Source of the DNA: Prototheca cutis | Taxonomy: Eukaryota > Chlorophyta > Trebouxiophyceae > Chlorellales > Chlorellaceae | Assembly (NCBI GenBank): GCA_002897115.2 | Contig: BCIH01000004.1 | Span: 1,173,954 to 1,237,953, forward strand | DNA length: 64,000 nucleotides | Reading direction: 5' to 3' | Part shown: one piece after another, positions 24,440 to 36,565 of the stretch | How the letters are laid out: the number at the start of each line of letters is the position of its first letter | Numbering within the stretch: position 1 is the stretch's first letter | Notes under the pieces: model-generated | The model's input: the letters and a program-made list of their open reading frames with translations, nothing else | What the model was told of the DNA's origin: nothing | Databases searched by the model: none | Translations under genes and position numbers: made by a program

Positions 24440-25330
24440 CCACACACACACACACACACACAACCGAAAGAAAAAATAATAATGACAAACACACCATAAA
24501 AAAATATGTAGCCATGCACGGACCTGGCGAAACGACTGCCCAGTCATGGAGGCAGGTCAAGAGCCATGCCAGCCCAACAATGGCGATCCCGTGGGACCTT
24601 GCCACGCCCAGCTTGCTGAGCTGCGCTTGCTGTGCCCCGCCACTTCCATCACCAGTGGAGCCGCTCCCTCTTTCCGAGGCCAGAAGGTGCGTGGCGGTGC
24701 TGACCTGCATGGCTTTGCTGGCTCGGAACCCGGCACAGCGCAGCAGACACAGCGTGATGCCTCGAGCTGCGCCTGTGTACCCCGTTAGACTAGCATGCAC
24801 GGCGTCCGCACCGGGGACCCCGGGCCCAGGCAAGGGCCGCAACAGTGGGTGGGCACCGGGCTCAAGCAGCTGCCCGCCCTCCACGCATGCCAGAAGCCAG
24901 ACGGGCGAAACCAGCTCAGGAATGGGGGAGCCCACCAACTCCACCACGGCACTGTAGCTCGGCTGCTGCTGGTGACGGACTAATGCGTGTGTTGCCGTGG
25001 CCAGTCCATCCGTCACCTCCCCGCCATACGCCTCTGTAGTTGGTGGGAGGCGGTTCAGGTTGGAGCGCGGGGGTGAGGCCTGGACGACTTGTGCACATTG
25101 CAACCACAGTTGCCGCTGTGTGGTGTGCCCGTATCTGCCTTGTTCTGCCGGCAACACATCCTTACATGCAAAAGAAACACCTCGGACCAGAACCAAATCC
25201 ACCGAACCGCCTTGCCTATTATCCTGCAGAGCTCGACTTCAGAGTCGGGCTGGGGCAGGGCAGGAGGGTGCGCCGGCCCCAAATCGGGCAGGTCCACGAA
25301 GAAGATACAGCTCTGCAAAGCATGGTGAAT
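21172..25330 (-). CDS. Multi-BRCT protein, At4g02110-like
   Basis: Exons (complement) that close in phase are 24524-25033, 24250-24359, 22251-24173, 21964-22137 and 21684-21785. A further conserved block lies at about 21172-21470; its acceptor and the 5' exon(s) above 25033 are unresolved. The N-terminal part has tandem BRCT repeats: GGEVTDGLATATHALV, SPVWLLACVEGG, ASLTGYTGAARG, ATHLLAS and GLAWLLTCLHDWAVV. A long Ser/Pro/Ala/Glu-rich linker follows. The C-terminal BRCT pair starts at LSGFHSAEQRRLVKLLDVIK, with RVTHVVAPSLLRTAKVLAGL and NWVVGPDWVQAC, then HELSGEGRGQ and RRIIVAGGGEVA. This order matches Arabidopsis At4g02110, an uncharacterised BRCT protein probably tied to DNA damage signalling. 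The 24250-24359 exon sits between poly-C tracts and contains one N. Confidence 0.78.
24207..24239 (+). repeat. Poly-C tract in BRCT gene intron
   Basis: About 33 C residues on the plus strand are poly-G in the transcript of the minus-strand BRCT gene. They lie just after the donor of the 24250-24359 exon. Confidence 0.9.
24367..24437 (+). repeat. Double poly-C tract and CA repeat in BRCT gene intron
   Basis: Two C runs (about 24367-24402 and 24408-24437) are separated by CCACCAA-type sequence and followed by a short CA repeat to about 24462. They occupy the intron between 24359 and 24524 and are poly-G in the transcript. Confidence 0.9.
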
Positions 25331-25906
25331 GAATTAAAGCAATGCTTACAATGTGCTTTGTGCAATTGCACTCCTGCATACCGGCAAAATCCCTCTGTCA
25401 ACACCGCACCTCAAAGAAGCTGGGCTCCATGCCGCCCCTGATCCGGCAGTGCCACGACTCACTCTCGCAACGTTCCAGTCATCCTGTATTTATTTTATTA
25501 TTTTATGTGCAATAGCACGTCTGGGGGAGACATACACAGTGGTTCTTGCTCAAGACTCCAGGCTGACGAGTGAGCTGTTGAAAGAAATGCTGGATCAGTT
25601 GCGTAGCAGGGTTCCGAGCAGTCCCCTCTGGCAAACCCAGGTTTGGTTGCCCAGCACCAACGCAGCGAGAGTTGGCGCACTCAGCTGGGACGCTCTGTCA
25701 CTTTAATACATCAGCAAATGTCTAGGGCTGCACCTGCATTGGCCAGGCCCTGTGCGTTGCACGTTCGAAAACAGTTGTTCTGGCACACTGCGGAGAGCAC
25801 TGGCCTGGCGGCCCTGGTCTCTGCTGCGAAGAGAAAAACTGTGAGACTCCCTGCACGTTTGACAGCTTGCAGACCCATTCCAAGCCTTGCATCGCTCCAT
25901 TCAAAC
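25331..25906. promoter_or_regulatory. Divergent upstream region, BRCT gene and Maf gene
   Basis: No protein-coding exon is supported here. It contains an A/T-rich stretch (about 25490-25510) and must hold the promoter of the plus-strand Maf gene. It probably also holds the 5' UTR or first exon of the BRCT gene. Confidence 0.4.
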
Positions 25907-26913
25907 ATGGACAAGACCGCAGAACGGGCGTGGTTGGAGTCCAAGCCCAAGATATGGCTGGGCTCCTCTTCCAAATCCCGGCGGGGTAAGCCCAGCTGTT
26001 ACTTCCAGCACGTTCTTTTCCGTAGTCAGTCCATTTTCCAAACCCTGAACACAAGCAGCCCTCCATTTCAGGCATCATGGACGAGCTGGCGGCCGAGTAC
26101 CAGTTAACGTATGAGCTCTGTTCTGCCGACATTGACGAGCAGGCCATCCGTCGTGCGGAGCCGGCGGCCCTGGTGACGGTGCTTGCTGAGGCAAAGGCAG
26201 ACGCCATCAAGGAGAAGCTCCGGGCTGCAGGACACAATGAGGGCCTGCTGATCACCTGCGACCAAGTTGTAGTCCGCCAAGGTGTCGTTCTAGAAAAGCC
26301 CACCAGCCCTGAACAGGTATGACTTGGGGGTTGATTCCCCGGGGATGGTGATTGGGATTGAGGAAGTTTCTGAGGGTTCCTGGCGTCGAGCAGATTTCAT
26401 GGGGACTGACGATGCTGTGTGGGAACAGCAGACCACTTCTGCCGCACACCCACAAAACACAGTCTCATACTGGCACTGCACAGGCCGCAGAATTTATCCG
26501 GGGGTATGCCCATGCTCCAGCAAGCACGGTGGGCAGTGTCATGTGCACCAATCTGGCCACTGGAAAGACGGCGCTGATTGTTGATAAGACAGAGGTGAGT
26601 TGCAGACTGAAGGGTGAAGTGAGGGGGGGATTGTTGCTCGGCAGTGGTACATAGCAACCTCCCCCAGCCCCCCCCAAAACACACACACACGCGCGCGCGC
26701 GCATGCACGCAGATCACCTTCTCGGCAATCCCCGAGGAGAGCATTCAGGCGTTGATTGAAGAGGGCGAGGTATTTTGGTGCGCAGGAGCCTTGATGGTGG
26801 AGCATGCGCTTGTCTCGCCCCACGTCCTGTCCATCTGCGGTGGCATGGATGCTGTCATGGGGCTCGGCAAAGCCAGCACACTCAAGGTCCTCCAGGAGGC
26901 TTCTGTGAAGTGA
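25907..26913 (+). CDS. Maf-family nucleotide pyrophosphatase
   Basis: Four exons, 25907-25985, 26072-26316, 26484-26594 and 26713-26913, close in phase to 211 residues, the normal Maf size. The substrate-loop motif near the N-terminus is LGSSSKSRRGIMDEL, the usual 'LASxSPRR..IL' element with S-K in place of S-P. The LITCDQVV segment holds the catalytic Asp, followed by LEKP. The C-terminal TFSAIPEESIQALIEEGE and ICGGMDAVMGL are also family features. Maf proteins hydrolyse non-canonical or modified NTPs (dTTP/UTP or m7GTP types) to the monophosphate, as house-cleaning enzymes. No organelle signal is obvious. The last intron holds an alternating AC/GC stretch. Confidence 0.88.
26680..26708 (+). 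repeat. Alternating (AC)n(GC)n stretch
   Basis: Alternating purine-pyrimidine sequence (CACACACACGCGCGCGCGCA type) lies at the 3' end of the last Maf intron, just before the acceptor at 26712. Such sequence can adopt Z-DNA form. Confidence 0.7.
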
Positions 26914-27296
26914 CATAGATTGATGGGGCTGTATGTGTGGGGATGGTTTGTCGCCTCTTTTCCTTGATCCCACTCATCCAGCTGTGAGTGTCGTCATCCC
27001 CATTGAAGTGCCATGCCCACGCCCCCGAGCCTCGCTGCGCCCCGTGCTTCTACCACCCCACCCGAGCACTGGCATAACCGGCTGTCACGCGAGTCAAAGA
27101 GATGTAGAAGGCCAGGTCAGGATGAGTGCAACAGCAACGAGGGTGTCGGGACAACTGATCTCGCATGGTCGTCAAAGGTGTGCTAGCCGGGGCCAAAGGG
27201 AATACCACATGGATTGTTGTTGGTGCTGAAGAAAAGGGAAGGGGATGGGGCTTTGAAGGAGAGGCCACACAAGGGCCTGCGAATCATCGCTCCCCT
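26914..27296. other. Convergent 3' region
   Basis: These 383 bp lie between the stop of the Maf gene (+) and the stop of the large chromatin gene (-). I see no coding signal; it presumably holds both 3' UTRs. Confidence 0.45.
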
Positions 27297-30200
27297 TCAA
27301 GCATCCGTGCCAATGTCATCAGTGACGGCTGGGCCAGCGCCTTGACCGACCACGTCATTGCCACCAGGTGCAAGACTGGGCTCCGGCCTGGGTGCATCCT
27401 CCACCTCGGCCACTCCACCAGCCATGCCCTCCACCTCACCACCACCACCACCACCATCGCCACTACCCTCAGCCTTGGGCACAAGGGGCTGGGGGGGGAG
27501 ATTCAGGGGGATGACCTCCCCATTCAGCGTGAGCACGGGCAGGAGACGGAGCTCGTCGTTCTTGAGCTCAGCAAGTTGTGCCCACTCAAAGCTCTCGTCA
27601 GGCTGGCCCCGCGCGTATGTCAGCGCGTGCTCAGCTGTCGTCGGCTCAAACGCCGTGATCTCCGCCGCCCACCAGCCGCCCTCCCCCGGCCAGAACCGCT
27701 CCACGCTGTAACCCACCGCGCCTTCGCCCAGCGCGGCAAGCTGCCGCCCGAGAGGTACCGTCGCTGATGCCACCGCGGCAGACACCCGCGCCGCGAGCGT
27801 CGAAGCCTTTGGTGGACGGCCCCGCCGCTTGGCCACGGTGAGCGGCGGCAGCAGCGCCGGGGTGCTGGGGGACGCAGCGGAGGACGGCTTGCCAGCACTG
27901 CCACCAGCAGAAACGGTGCCAGGTGTCTTGCCCTCTGCCATTGTGCTGCCAGGCGACCGCAGCGGGCGGGCCCGAGCCGGCCTCGTCGCGGGAGTAGTCG
28001 TCGCTCCAACCCCCTGGCCGTCCAGGTGGTCCCCAGGGCCGGCCTGCGACCCTGCTGCGGAACTGGGGCGGCCGGGCCCATTGGGCCCTCGGGCAACGGA
28101 ATCGCCGGCGGGCGTGCCGCTGACATTCACAGCACCTTTGACCCCGGCGCCGGCGGCGCCATGCTCGTCGCCAGTGTATGCCCCGGGGATGCTGAACCGG
28201 TGCGTGGCTGGATCGGTCAGATGGGTGTGCACAGGGGCACAGCCTGCCGCCATATCCTCCTCATACTGCAAGAAGAAGGCTAGGTATCGCGTGTTTTGGA
28301 TGCAACACCAGGACATGGACGCTCGGACAGCAGCAGCAGCAGCACAACAATGATTGCTGCAGCAAGCTTTTGTTGATTTTGCCAGTTCCTCGTCGCAACA
28401 GCAAAAAACATCCACGTTTGTTTTTTTCCCCAACACGCAACCACCCCGGGCCCCCACGCACACGCAATCCCCTCACCTTGCCGCAGGCGAGGTAGTTTTC
28501 AAAGTCCAGCAGGCAGCGCTCGTAGTTGAGGCGCATGTTGTAGGATGCCGAGGTCTGACCCGTGAGATCGACGTCCAGGCACCGGCAAATCTCCTTCCAC
28601 TGCTTGCCCGCGGTCACCGTCTCGTACCCCCCACGGGCCTGCACTGCCCAAAACACTGTAGGCAGGTCCAAGTCACGGTGGGCAAAGGTGGGGACCTTGT
28701 AGCGACCCTTGAGACCCCGGTAGAAATTCGTCAGCAATGTCATAAACTCCTCCGAACTCAATGGCTGCAGCAACGCCAACGCCTCCTGCAGTGTGCGGGG
28801 GGTGTGGAAGTTTCGGTTGCTTGTTTCCAGTTTACCTTGGTTTATTGAACCCGAGGAAACACACAGCAGACAACGCGCAATTGCCAGTCTCGATCCTCAA
28901 CCTCTAAAATACCTGAGAGATGGTCTGGCCCGGGCGGAGCGGGCCTGAAGGGTGTCCCAGCGAGTTGAACCCCGCAGCCCCGCCGCCGCCAGTGCCCGGG
29001 GATGGCCCAGCGCCGCCGGCCTCGCCAGTCGCCGCAGCCGCCGGTGCGGGCGTGCCTGGTGCGGGCGCCGGGGGCTTGGCGACATCAGAGGCCGCTGCCA
29101 ACGCGATGGCCGCCTTGCGTGCGGCGTCGATGCTGGCCTGGAAGGCGGCAATTGCAACGGCGCTGCTGGCCCCTCCGGCCGCCGTGCCCGGCCCCACCGT
29201 GTAGCCGTGGCCCGGAACCCAAATGGGGATGGCCAACAGCTGCTGCGGCGTCGAGGTCGATGCCCGCTGCCAGCCATACACTTCCTCGTTAAATGTTCCG
29301 TCTTCGGGCGTGGGCGTCGGTTTCTGCAGATTTTGTCGGAGTGGCGGTTGGTGTGGCGAGGCGATGCACTGCTGCTGTTACTGTCGTGAGCAGGCAGGCT
29401 TGAACGAGGACAGCACTGTGGCGGTCGAGGACGCCACACATGCAGAACCTCTGTCCCAAACGATAGACAGACTGACGAAATCATAACCTTCCCAAAACAA
29501 AAGTCCAAGCAACGGAAAAAGGCCCCAAAACAACAAGGCCTTTCAACGTACGCTGTTGTGCATGCGGAGGAGCTCTGCGGCTCGGCTTTCTTGAGCTAAA
29601 CGACCCATCAGGCGCTCCTTCTCGCGATCGTCCGGCACGTCGTCTTCCCCCGTGCGGCGGGGTCCCTGGGCCCGCAATGCGCGGGCCACGCCCTGCTGCG
29701 CGCGCCGCGCCTCCTCCAGCCGCCGTCGCTCGTCCTCGGGGTCCACTTCCAGGTCCCACGGACTCAGGGCCTCAGGCGCCGTCTCGATCGCGCGGTCCCA
29801 CCGCACGATGATCGCGCGAAAGGGATCATACTTACGTCTGTCGTCGAGACTCGCCCCTGGGGGGGGTACCACGCTGGCGAGATCCAGCACAGTACCGCGC
29901 TGAGTCAGGATGCCCGACTTGGCCCGGCGCTGCGCGCGGGCCTTGATGGACGTCGGGTGCAGCTTGAACCGGTCACCTGGGGCCCACGTCACCCGTGTCA
30001 GGTCCAGGAACGCCGGCAGTGGCACCAGCGCGTCGGGCAGCCGAGGGTCGCAGGCCAGCGGCACGATGATATCCTGCACGGGGAGCTGCGCGGGCGGGCC
30101 AAACCTCGCCGGCCGCAGGGCCAGCCACGCCACGGCGCACCGCTGCTGCTGTTGTTGCAGTGCCGGTAGAGCTTGGGCCTGGGCCTGAACCGGCGGGGGN

Positions 30201-33200
30201 TGTTTTGAGATGGCACCAGCACTCGCAGCGCCAGTGATGTCACCCTTTGTTTGCGCTGAGGCCGCGCCGGCTTCGGGATCACCACCGCTCCTGTCAGCCA
30301 CCCCTTCCAACTCATCGCCAGCAGCACCAGCAATGTCGGCCTCATCGACGAGATGCCGGCGGTAGACGATGCCACGGACGGTGTAGCGCCCGACGGGGTG
30401 CAGCGCGGCGACCTTGCGCCGCAGGGCCAGCCATTCCTTCCGCAACGCCGCGCGGCGGTCGGGGCGCACGGGGTACAGCACAGGCACGTCTTCGCTGAGG
30501 ACCTGCGCCCACTCCCAGTCCATGGTATTTCCCATGTCGCCAGATTCGGGCAGTGCTGGGATAACGGTTGGGTCGGACTCGGCCGAGGAGGGTGCCGCAG
30601 CTGCGGCGCCGGCGTTGTCCCCATCCTGCCTCGGCTCGGAGTTGACAACAGCTGCTGCATCGGCGGGCAGACCGAGCATCGGAGCATCGCCAGTTGCTGT
30701 TGCACTGCTGAGAGGACCACTCGGCCCATTGGTCTCGCCCAGATCCATGGCCTCTGCAGGGACGACCGGAGCAGTCGCAGCAACCTCGGCTGCCGCCGGC
30801 GCAACGTCTGCGGGAACATCGGCTACGGCTGGCCCCGCAGAAGCGACGACGGGCAGGACGAGCGGGCCGTCTATGTCAGCTAACGCTGCCGTGAAGCTGC
30901 CTGGGACGATGTCTGCCGGCGCCAAGTCTACAGTCCGGTGTGTTGTATCCATGTCGTCAGGCTTGGCGTCCTCTTCGACTCGCCTGCCATCGTCGGCATC
31001 GCCGGGCTCTGCCAGTCCTAAGAGCGCCATGTACTTGTCGATGTGCAGCAGCAGCCCAGACCGCAGGGCGACGACGGCGTCGCCTGGCAGGGGTAGGATG
31101 AGGTGGCACCCGGCCTCCATCATCAGCCGCTCAAACACAGGGCGCGGGATGGCGTCCCCACGCCGCACGTGGCGCTGCAGCGCCGCCGCATACATCAGCC
31201 CTTCTTTCGCGTCGGCCACACCTGCCAGACCCCGGCGCCACGCGCCCTGCCACACGTCCCGCCACTCCGCACCCAGCGCGCCCTCCAGGAACAAGATGCG
31301 CTCTGCTTCTGCGACCGCAAGCTGCACGTCCCGGCCGCTAGGCGGGGCCCCTGCTGCCGTTGTAACTGGAGGCAGTGGCGGTAGGGTAGTCGATGGCCCA
31401 GCCACCGGGTTCAAAGCAGACCCACCAACTAAAGCGCCGGCCGTTCCAGCGCCCCCACCGGCCATGGAACTCAGGGCGCCGGGGACAATCGCGGCGCTGC
31501 CGTTGCCCGTGCCGCCTACGCCGCCGCCCGTCAGCACGTCGCTCACTGCGGCCGCCTGGGCCTGCACCACCTCATTCCGGAACCAGAGGGGCACAGCGCC
31601 AAGCAGCGCATCCAGTGCAGCGGCCAGCCGGGCCTCTGGGGATAAATAGACTCCAGCCCTCGCGGCCTGCCACTCGCCGCGAAGCAGCGGTGCCACCAGG
31701 CCGCGGTAGCCGTCGGGCCGCAGGGACGCCAGCTCCCCAGCTGCAGCAGCCGCGGGGCGCCCGGGCTTGAGCACCTCGCTCGGCCATGGCGCATCGGCCA
31801 GCGCGGCTGCGAGCCCGGCCTCACTCCCCACGCGCCCCGCGGCCAGCCACGCACACAGCGCCGCCGCACCCGCACCCTCGTACCAGCCCCACACCACGGG
31901 CTCTCGAGTCCGCAAGTGTGCGGGCTCTGCTGCTGTTGTTCCAGTGCTGATGGTGGTATGAACCGCGCCAGCGGCAGCAGCGCCCGATGCATCAGCCTCC
32001 AGGGTTGCGCCATCGGCGCTGAGATTAGCAGTGTCAGGTTTGGTTTCCCCGACCGTAGGGTGTGCGTGTCGGCTGCCATCACCATCGGCAGCAACGGGAC
32101 CGCCACCGGCCACTACGCCTGCGTTGAGCTCGTCGTCGACCCCCGTGCGCTCGCAAAACACGCGAAAGGCGCCGGCGGCGCCGCCGAGGGCCCAGTACCG
32201 CCGTCCATGGGAGTCGGTGCCCAGCGCGCGACGCAGGCCTAGGTGCTGCCGCTGGCGCCATGCCGCCCAGTCCTCCAGCGTCACCCTAGTGCTCGTGGGA
32301 GGGCTGGGAGTTGTTATCGCAGTGGTCGCCGGTTGATCCTGCTGCAGTGGTTCCGCAGGGCTGGTGCCCGACGCCGTCGGCGCTGCGGGCTTTGACGGGC
32401 CGGCGCTGTCGCCAGGCGCAGCTGCAGTGCCTTCTGTCGCCAACGCCGCGGCCGGCATCGCAGCGCCACCTAGAGCACCACCAGTGAGTGCATTACCCTC
32501 GCCATCTCCACCCTCCTCGTCGCCTGCGGCACCATCGGCCCGCCCCGCCGCGGCAGTGATGACCTCGAGCCGCTCGCCGACTTCGGCCTGGAGCTCGGGC
32601 GTTCCCAGCGCAGCGTCGCACAGCGCACACAGCAGGTCCAGCCGCGCCGCCGGGGTCAAGTCTAGCCAGTCGGCATGCGCGAGGTCCAGCGCCGCAGAGC
32701 GCTGGGACGCCGTCGCCTCGGGCCATGTCAGCACTGCCACCGCCACACGCTCCGGCCACGTCACCGTGTGCTGTTGCATTGCATGATGAGCGCGGAAGTG
32801 GGTGTGGCTGGGCAAGCTTCTCTGCACGCAAAATGCCTCCCATCATCCGCACTCAAACTCCCATCCAAACAGCTGATCAAAAGTCAACCCCGCCACCCCC
32901 CCCAAAAAGAAAACAAAGCCACTCGCGCACCTCTTGCGCGAGGTGGGGCACGCGCGCGGCCTTGGGCTGGCTCCCCCGTGGCCGGCGCAGCGCGCCGTCT
33001 AAAATAGAAAGCATGGCACAGGCCAGGTCACGCATGACCAGGGCGGCCGGTGCCGCGGCCCAGTCCACGGGGTTGAGCCTCGCAAACGACTCCATGCCCA
33101 GACCGTAGGCTGCACAGATGCGCTCGGCATGCGCCACCGCAGCTGCATGCGCCATGGCCGCGGCGGACGCCGGATCCATGGGTGCCATGGGCAGCATCGG

Positions 33201-35971
33201 GAAAGCCGCAAATGACACGCCGACCGGTGCTGCTGCGGTGGCGGCGGGGACGACCGCCGAACCTGCCACGGAGCCTGGTGCTTGCGTTGTTGTCACCGCA
33301 GTCGTGGTCGTCCCCTCGTCTGTCTCTGTCGCTGGTGTTGGTACAGTACCCGCGGTTGGCGCCGCCATGATATCGCCCGCAGTTGGAGGAGCACCAGCAG
33401 GCATTGGAAACAGCCCTAGGCCATTGGGGGCCAGCACGCCGGGCCCAATGGGTGGGAACAGGGCCGGCAAGGCTGCTGCGGGACCAACGGCGTCTACGGC
33501 ACTCGCCTCCACGTCCATCCCAGCGCCCCCGTCACCGAGCATCTGTCGCCGTGTCTTGATGGTCGGGTTCGTAATCACGTTTTGTGGCGCGACCTTGAAC
33601 GATGCGCGGCAGCCGGAGCGCTTGGCCCTTTTTGCTGCAGGCTCGTCGGCTGCGGTGTCCGCATCCTCACCGTCTCCCAAGGGCTCGCCGGCCCCGGCGC
33701 CATCCGTAGTCGCCAGCTGCCCAGCAGTGGGAGCGTCCTCTGCGATGCCACCATCCTCATCCACCTCGTCAACAACCATTGGCTCGAGTGTCGCATCCTC
33801 CTCCTGCGCCGGCTCACTCGTCGGGCGCTGCTCGACCGTGGCAACAACGAGTGCCGGAGTGGTCTTGGGCTTTGGCGGTGCCACCGGCCGCTGACGGGGC
33901 AGGTGTGGCCCCGGGTCAACCGCAGCTTCCAGCGTCGCCAGGGACATGGGTGGGATGCCTAAAACATCGCCAAACGTCTGAACAAAATCCCAGACCGCGA
34001 GCAGCTTGGGCACAAGGTCTTGCGGCAACCGAAACTCGGCCGTTGGTGCCGGCGGCTCGCCGCGGGCGACGTCACGCTGCCGCTCCTCCTCGGCCGCCGC
34101 AGCCGCCGCAGCGGCAGCCGCTGCCTCGGCCTCGGCGCGTCGCCGCTGCCACTTCAGCTTGCGCCAGGCCCGACTCCGTGCCCGAGCCTTTCCGTCCGCC
34201 CCACTGCTCGCAGCCTCGTCGTCGTCTGCGCGGTGCAGGTGGGTGGTCGGTGGGTGGAGTTGGGGGATGATGAGTCCAAAAGTAACACACATTCTCCAGA
34301 CTGGCCCCACCCCCATCATCTCATTCATACCCCCCGGCGCCCCTCCCCCCCAAACACACACACACACACACACACCCCGAAAAAGGCGCACTCACCCGAC
34401 TCCTCAAAATCATCGGGCATGTCGTCGTCGGAAATAAGTGCCAGCTCCTCTTCAAACGTCAACGGCTCACCGGGCTTCCGCACACCCCCGGCTCCAGGCT
34501 TGCGGACCGAACCGGCGGCGGCCTCTGCTAATGTAGCGGTATGTGATGTGTGTATTGGTGAAAGATAAAGAATTGCAAAGGAAAATGCATTTTGGCATGG
34601 CTGCCTGCCATGTTGCCACCAGTCTTGTGGTGATCCTTGTTGAATACACACAGAAAAATACAAATGCACAGGAACATCACATAACCCACCACTGGCTTTG
34701 CGTCGGCGGGCAGCGAGTGCCGCTCGGTGGCGAGCGGCCGCCCGGGTGGCGGCGCGCACAGCCGCCTTGAGCTGGTTAGCCGCCCAGGTCCGAGCCTCGT
34801 GCGACACGTGCGTCTTGCGCTTGCCCCGCGGGCCCGACCCCGCCTGGAGCTGCGACGCCGCAGCTTCCACGGCGGCGGTAATGTCCTCCAGCCGCGACCC
34901 GGCACCCAGCGCGGTCCTCGCGGCCATGGCCAGCCGTGCTGCCGTCAGCGTCCCCGCCCACGCATCGGCATAGGCATCGACTGGCTCGTCCAACGCCACC
35001 CACGAGTCCGGCGTAATCAGCCACACCGCCCTCTCCACGCTGGGTGCACTGTGGTCCACCACCCAGTCCACCACCGCCAGCCGGACGGGCCCGGGGGCGG
35101 TCGCGGCGTCGCCGTCGTTGGCAGTGGAAACGGGCAGGCCTTCCACGTGCACTGTCGGTGCCTCTACAGACCCGGGCGTCATCTGCTCCAGACGAAAGTC
35201 TTCTCCGGTCTGAGGGCCCACGATACGAAAGTCTGTCAGCCGCTGCAGGGGGAGCGCAGTTGCCGTCGGCGCCTGGGGAGGTGGCAGCGGTGGCAGCGCA
35301 GGACTGGGACCTGGCGTAGAAGCATCTGCGCAAGACAATTCGTGTAACCAGGGGTTGCCTGGGTCGCCCTCTGACGAAGTAAAGTCGCGGTAAAGGTGCG
35401 ATGGGACCTGACCCCAGTCGTGTCCTGGGGCACAGAACCCATGACACACAAACTCTGGACCACTGCACCTCTCACAGGCAGCCGCATCACCATTCATGCA
35501 CCCTTCCAAGAGCACTTCAAAAATCCCATGTGACGACGACAAAGCGCGCAAGTGCAGCACGCATCCCCACCAAACGGTAGTCGCCCGTGCAGCACCTGGC
35601 GCAGGCGACGCCGCAGCAGGCTCCTTGTTCAGTCCAGCTGCCGACCAGGCCTTGTCCACAAGGGCTTTGGATCTCAAGGCCGCGTCACGCACGGGCTTGT
35701 CCGCGGGGCGGTCATTGTACAGCAGGCAGTTGGACCAGACCCGGGCGATGGCATCGGCCACCTCCTTCGGGTGCCTGTAAGGCCCTTTGCCCGCCAGGCT
35801 GGCCTTCACATCAGCACTGATGGTGCCAAGATCAGCCGGATCCTTGACCACATTCAAGTAGTCATCCAGGCCGAGTGCCACGGGGTCCACGGGCTCCCCG
35901 AACAGGGCCTGCGTCTGCTCGTCGCGCAGAGCCGTGTCCAGGACCCCCAGAGCCACCCGCAAGGCATCCAT
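27297..35971 (-). CDS. Giant chromatin protein: bromodomain, DDT, WHIM, crypto-Tudor-like, ARID, AT-hook
   Basis: Exons (complement) 34690-35971, 34396-34527, 32931-34225, 29552-32770, 28913-29323, 28477-28785 and 27297-28265 close in phase to about 2538 residues. Domains in order: a bromodomain (about 1-115; VDPVALGLDDYLNVVKDPAD and NCLLYND with the acetyl-lysine Asn). A DDT domain (about 534-590; LPQDLVPKLLAVWDFVQTF). WHIM-like motifs (about 905-1130; DWLDLTPAARLDLLCALCD, DSHGRRYWALGG). A C-terminal block SPWDLEVDPED like the crypto-Tudor of BRWD/PHIP (near 1960). An ARID (about 2120-2216; FYRGLKGRYKVPTF, ARGGYETVTAGKQWKEI). An AT-hook KRRGRPPK (about 2360) and a Tudor-like WPGEGGWWAAEI segment. 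DDT and WHIM proteins are partners of ISWI-type remodellers. The link at 29552/29323 (GTACGT donor, CTGCAG acceptor) is inferred because the ARID part has no start of its own. One N lies at 30200. Confidence 0.72.
35336..35575 (-). other. In-frame 240-nt segment: Cys-rich exon or retained intron
   Basis: This part of the chromatin gene is open and in frame but has a GT (GTTTGG) at its 5' end and GCGCAG at its 3' end, so it could be spliced out without frame change. If translated it adds about 80 residues including CERCSGPEFVCHGFCAPGH, a possible but unassigned zinc-binding pattern. The GTTTGG donor is weaker than the GTGAG and GTGGG donors used elsewhere in the gene. Confidence 0.4.
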
Positions 35972-36565
35972 GGAAAGGCTGCGGACAGGGTGAGCTCACG
36001 TCACTCCCTGCATGGCCATTTTGCACCTGTCACGAGCTGGCATATTGCATGATTATGGGCAATGGCGATGCCCGATGCAGAAAAGAGAAAAAACAAAGCC
36101 TCAGCCCCGATCGCGGGGTCAAATGATGGCGCGCCCTACTTCCCGGATGGGCGCCCTCACCCCAGAGAGAATGTGAATTTTTTCTAATCGATTTTTTCAA
36201 TTTTTGTCCGGCAGACTGCTGGTCGCCAAGGGCCTTGCAGCTGAGAAAAAAACATGCCATAAGAACCAAGCTTTGGCGTCTGCGTGAAATCGTGTAATGC
36301 TCAACTTTTCCTGTCTGGACAATCACCCAAACGGGCCTTTTTCATGAATCAAATCACCTTGACGATGAGTCCTATTGCACGTGTGCGACGTTCAGAACGG
36401 GTCTTTCTATTTTGCATAATATACCTGCAAATATAGAAATACACAATGGATCTTAAACGAACGCATCTCGTTGGCCATTGCCTTGCGCAGCGTCGACCAT
36501 CTACATTCACGGCAGAAAATGATGAAACCTTCTCGAGATTCGTTGACTCCCATGTGAATAGGATG
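35972..36565. other. Intergenic, A/T-richer stretch
   Basis: No gene is recognised here. The part from about 36180 to 36450 is clearly richer in A/T than the neighbouring genes. The promoter of the large chromatin gene should lie at its left end. Confidence 0.45.

Noticed and set aside
28904..29508. A separate ARID gene starting near 29280 or 29508
   Set aside because: The exon frame has no in-frame ATG at a sensible place and begins right after a CTGCAG acceptor; it joins in phase to the WHIM-containing exon at 29552.
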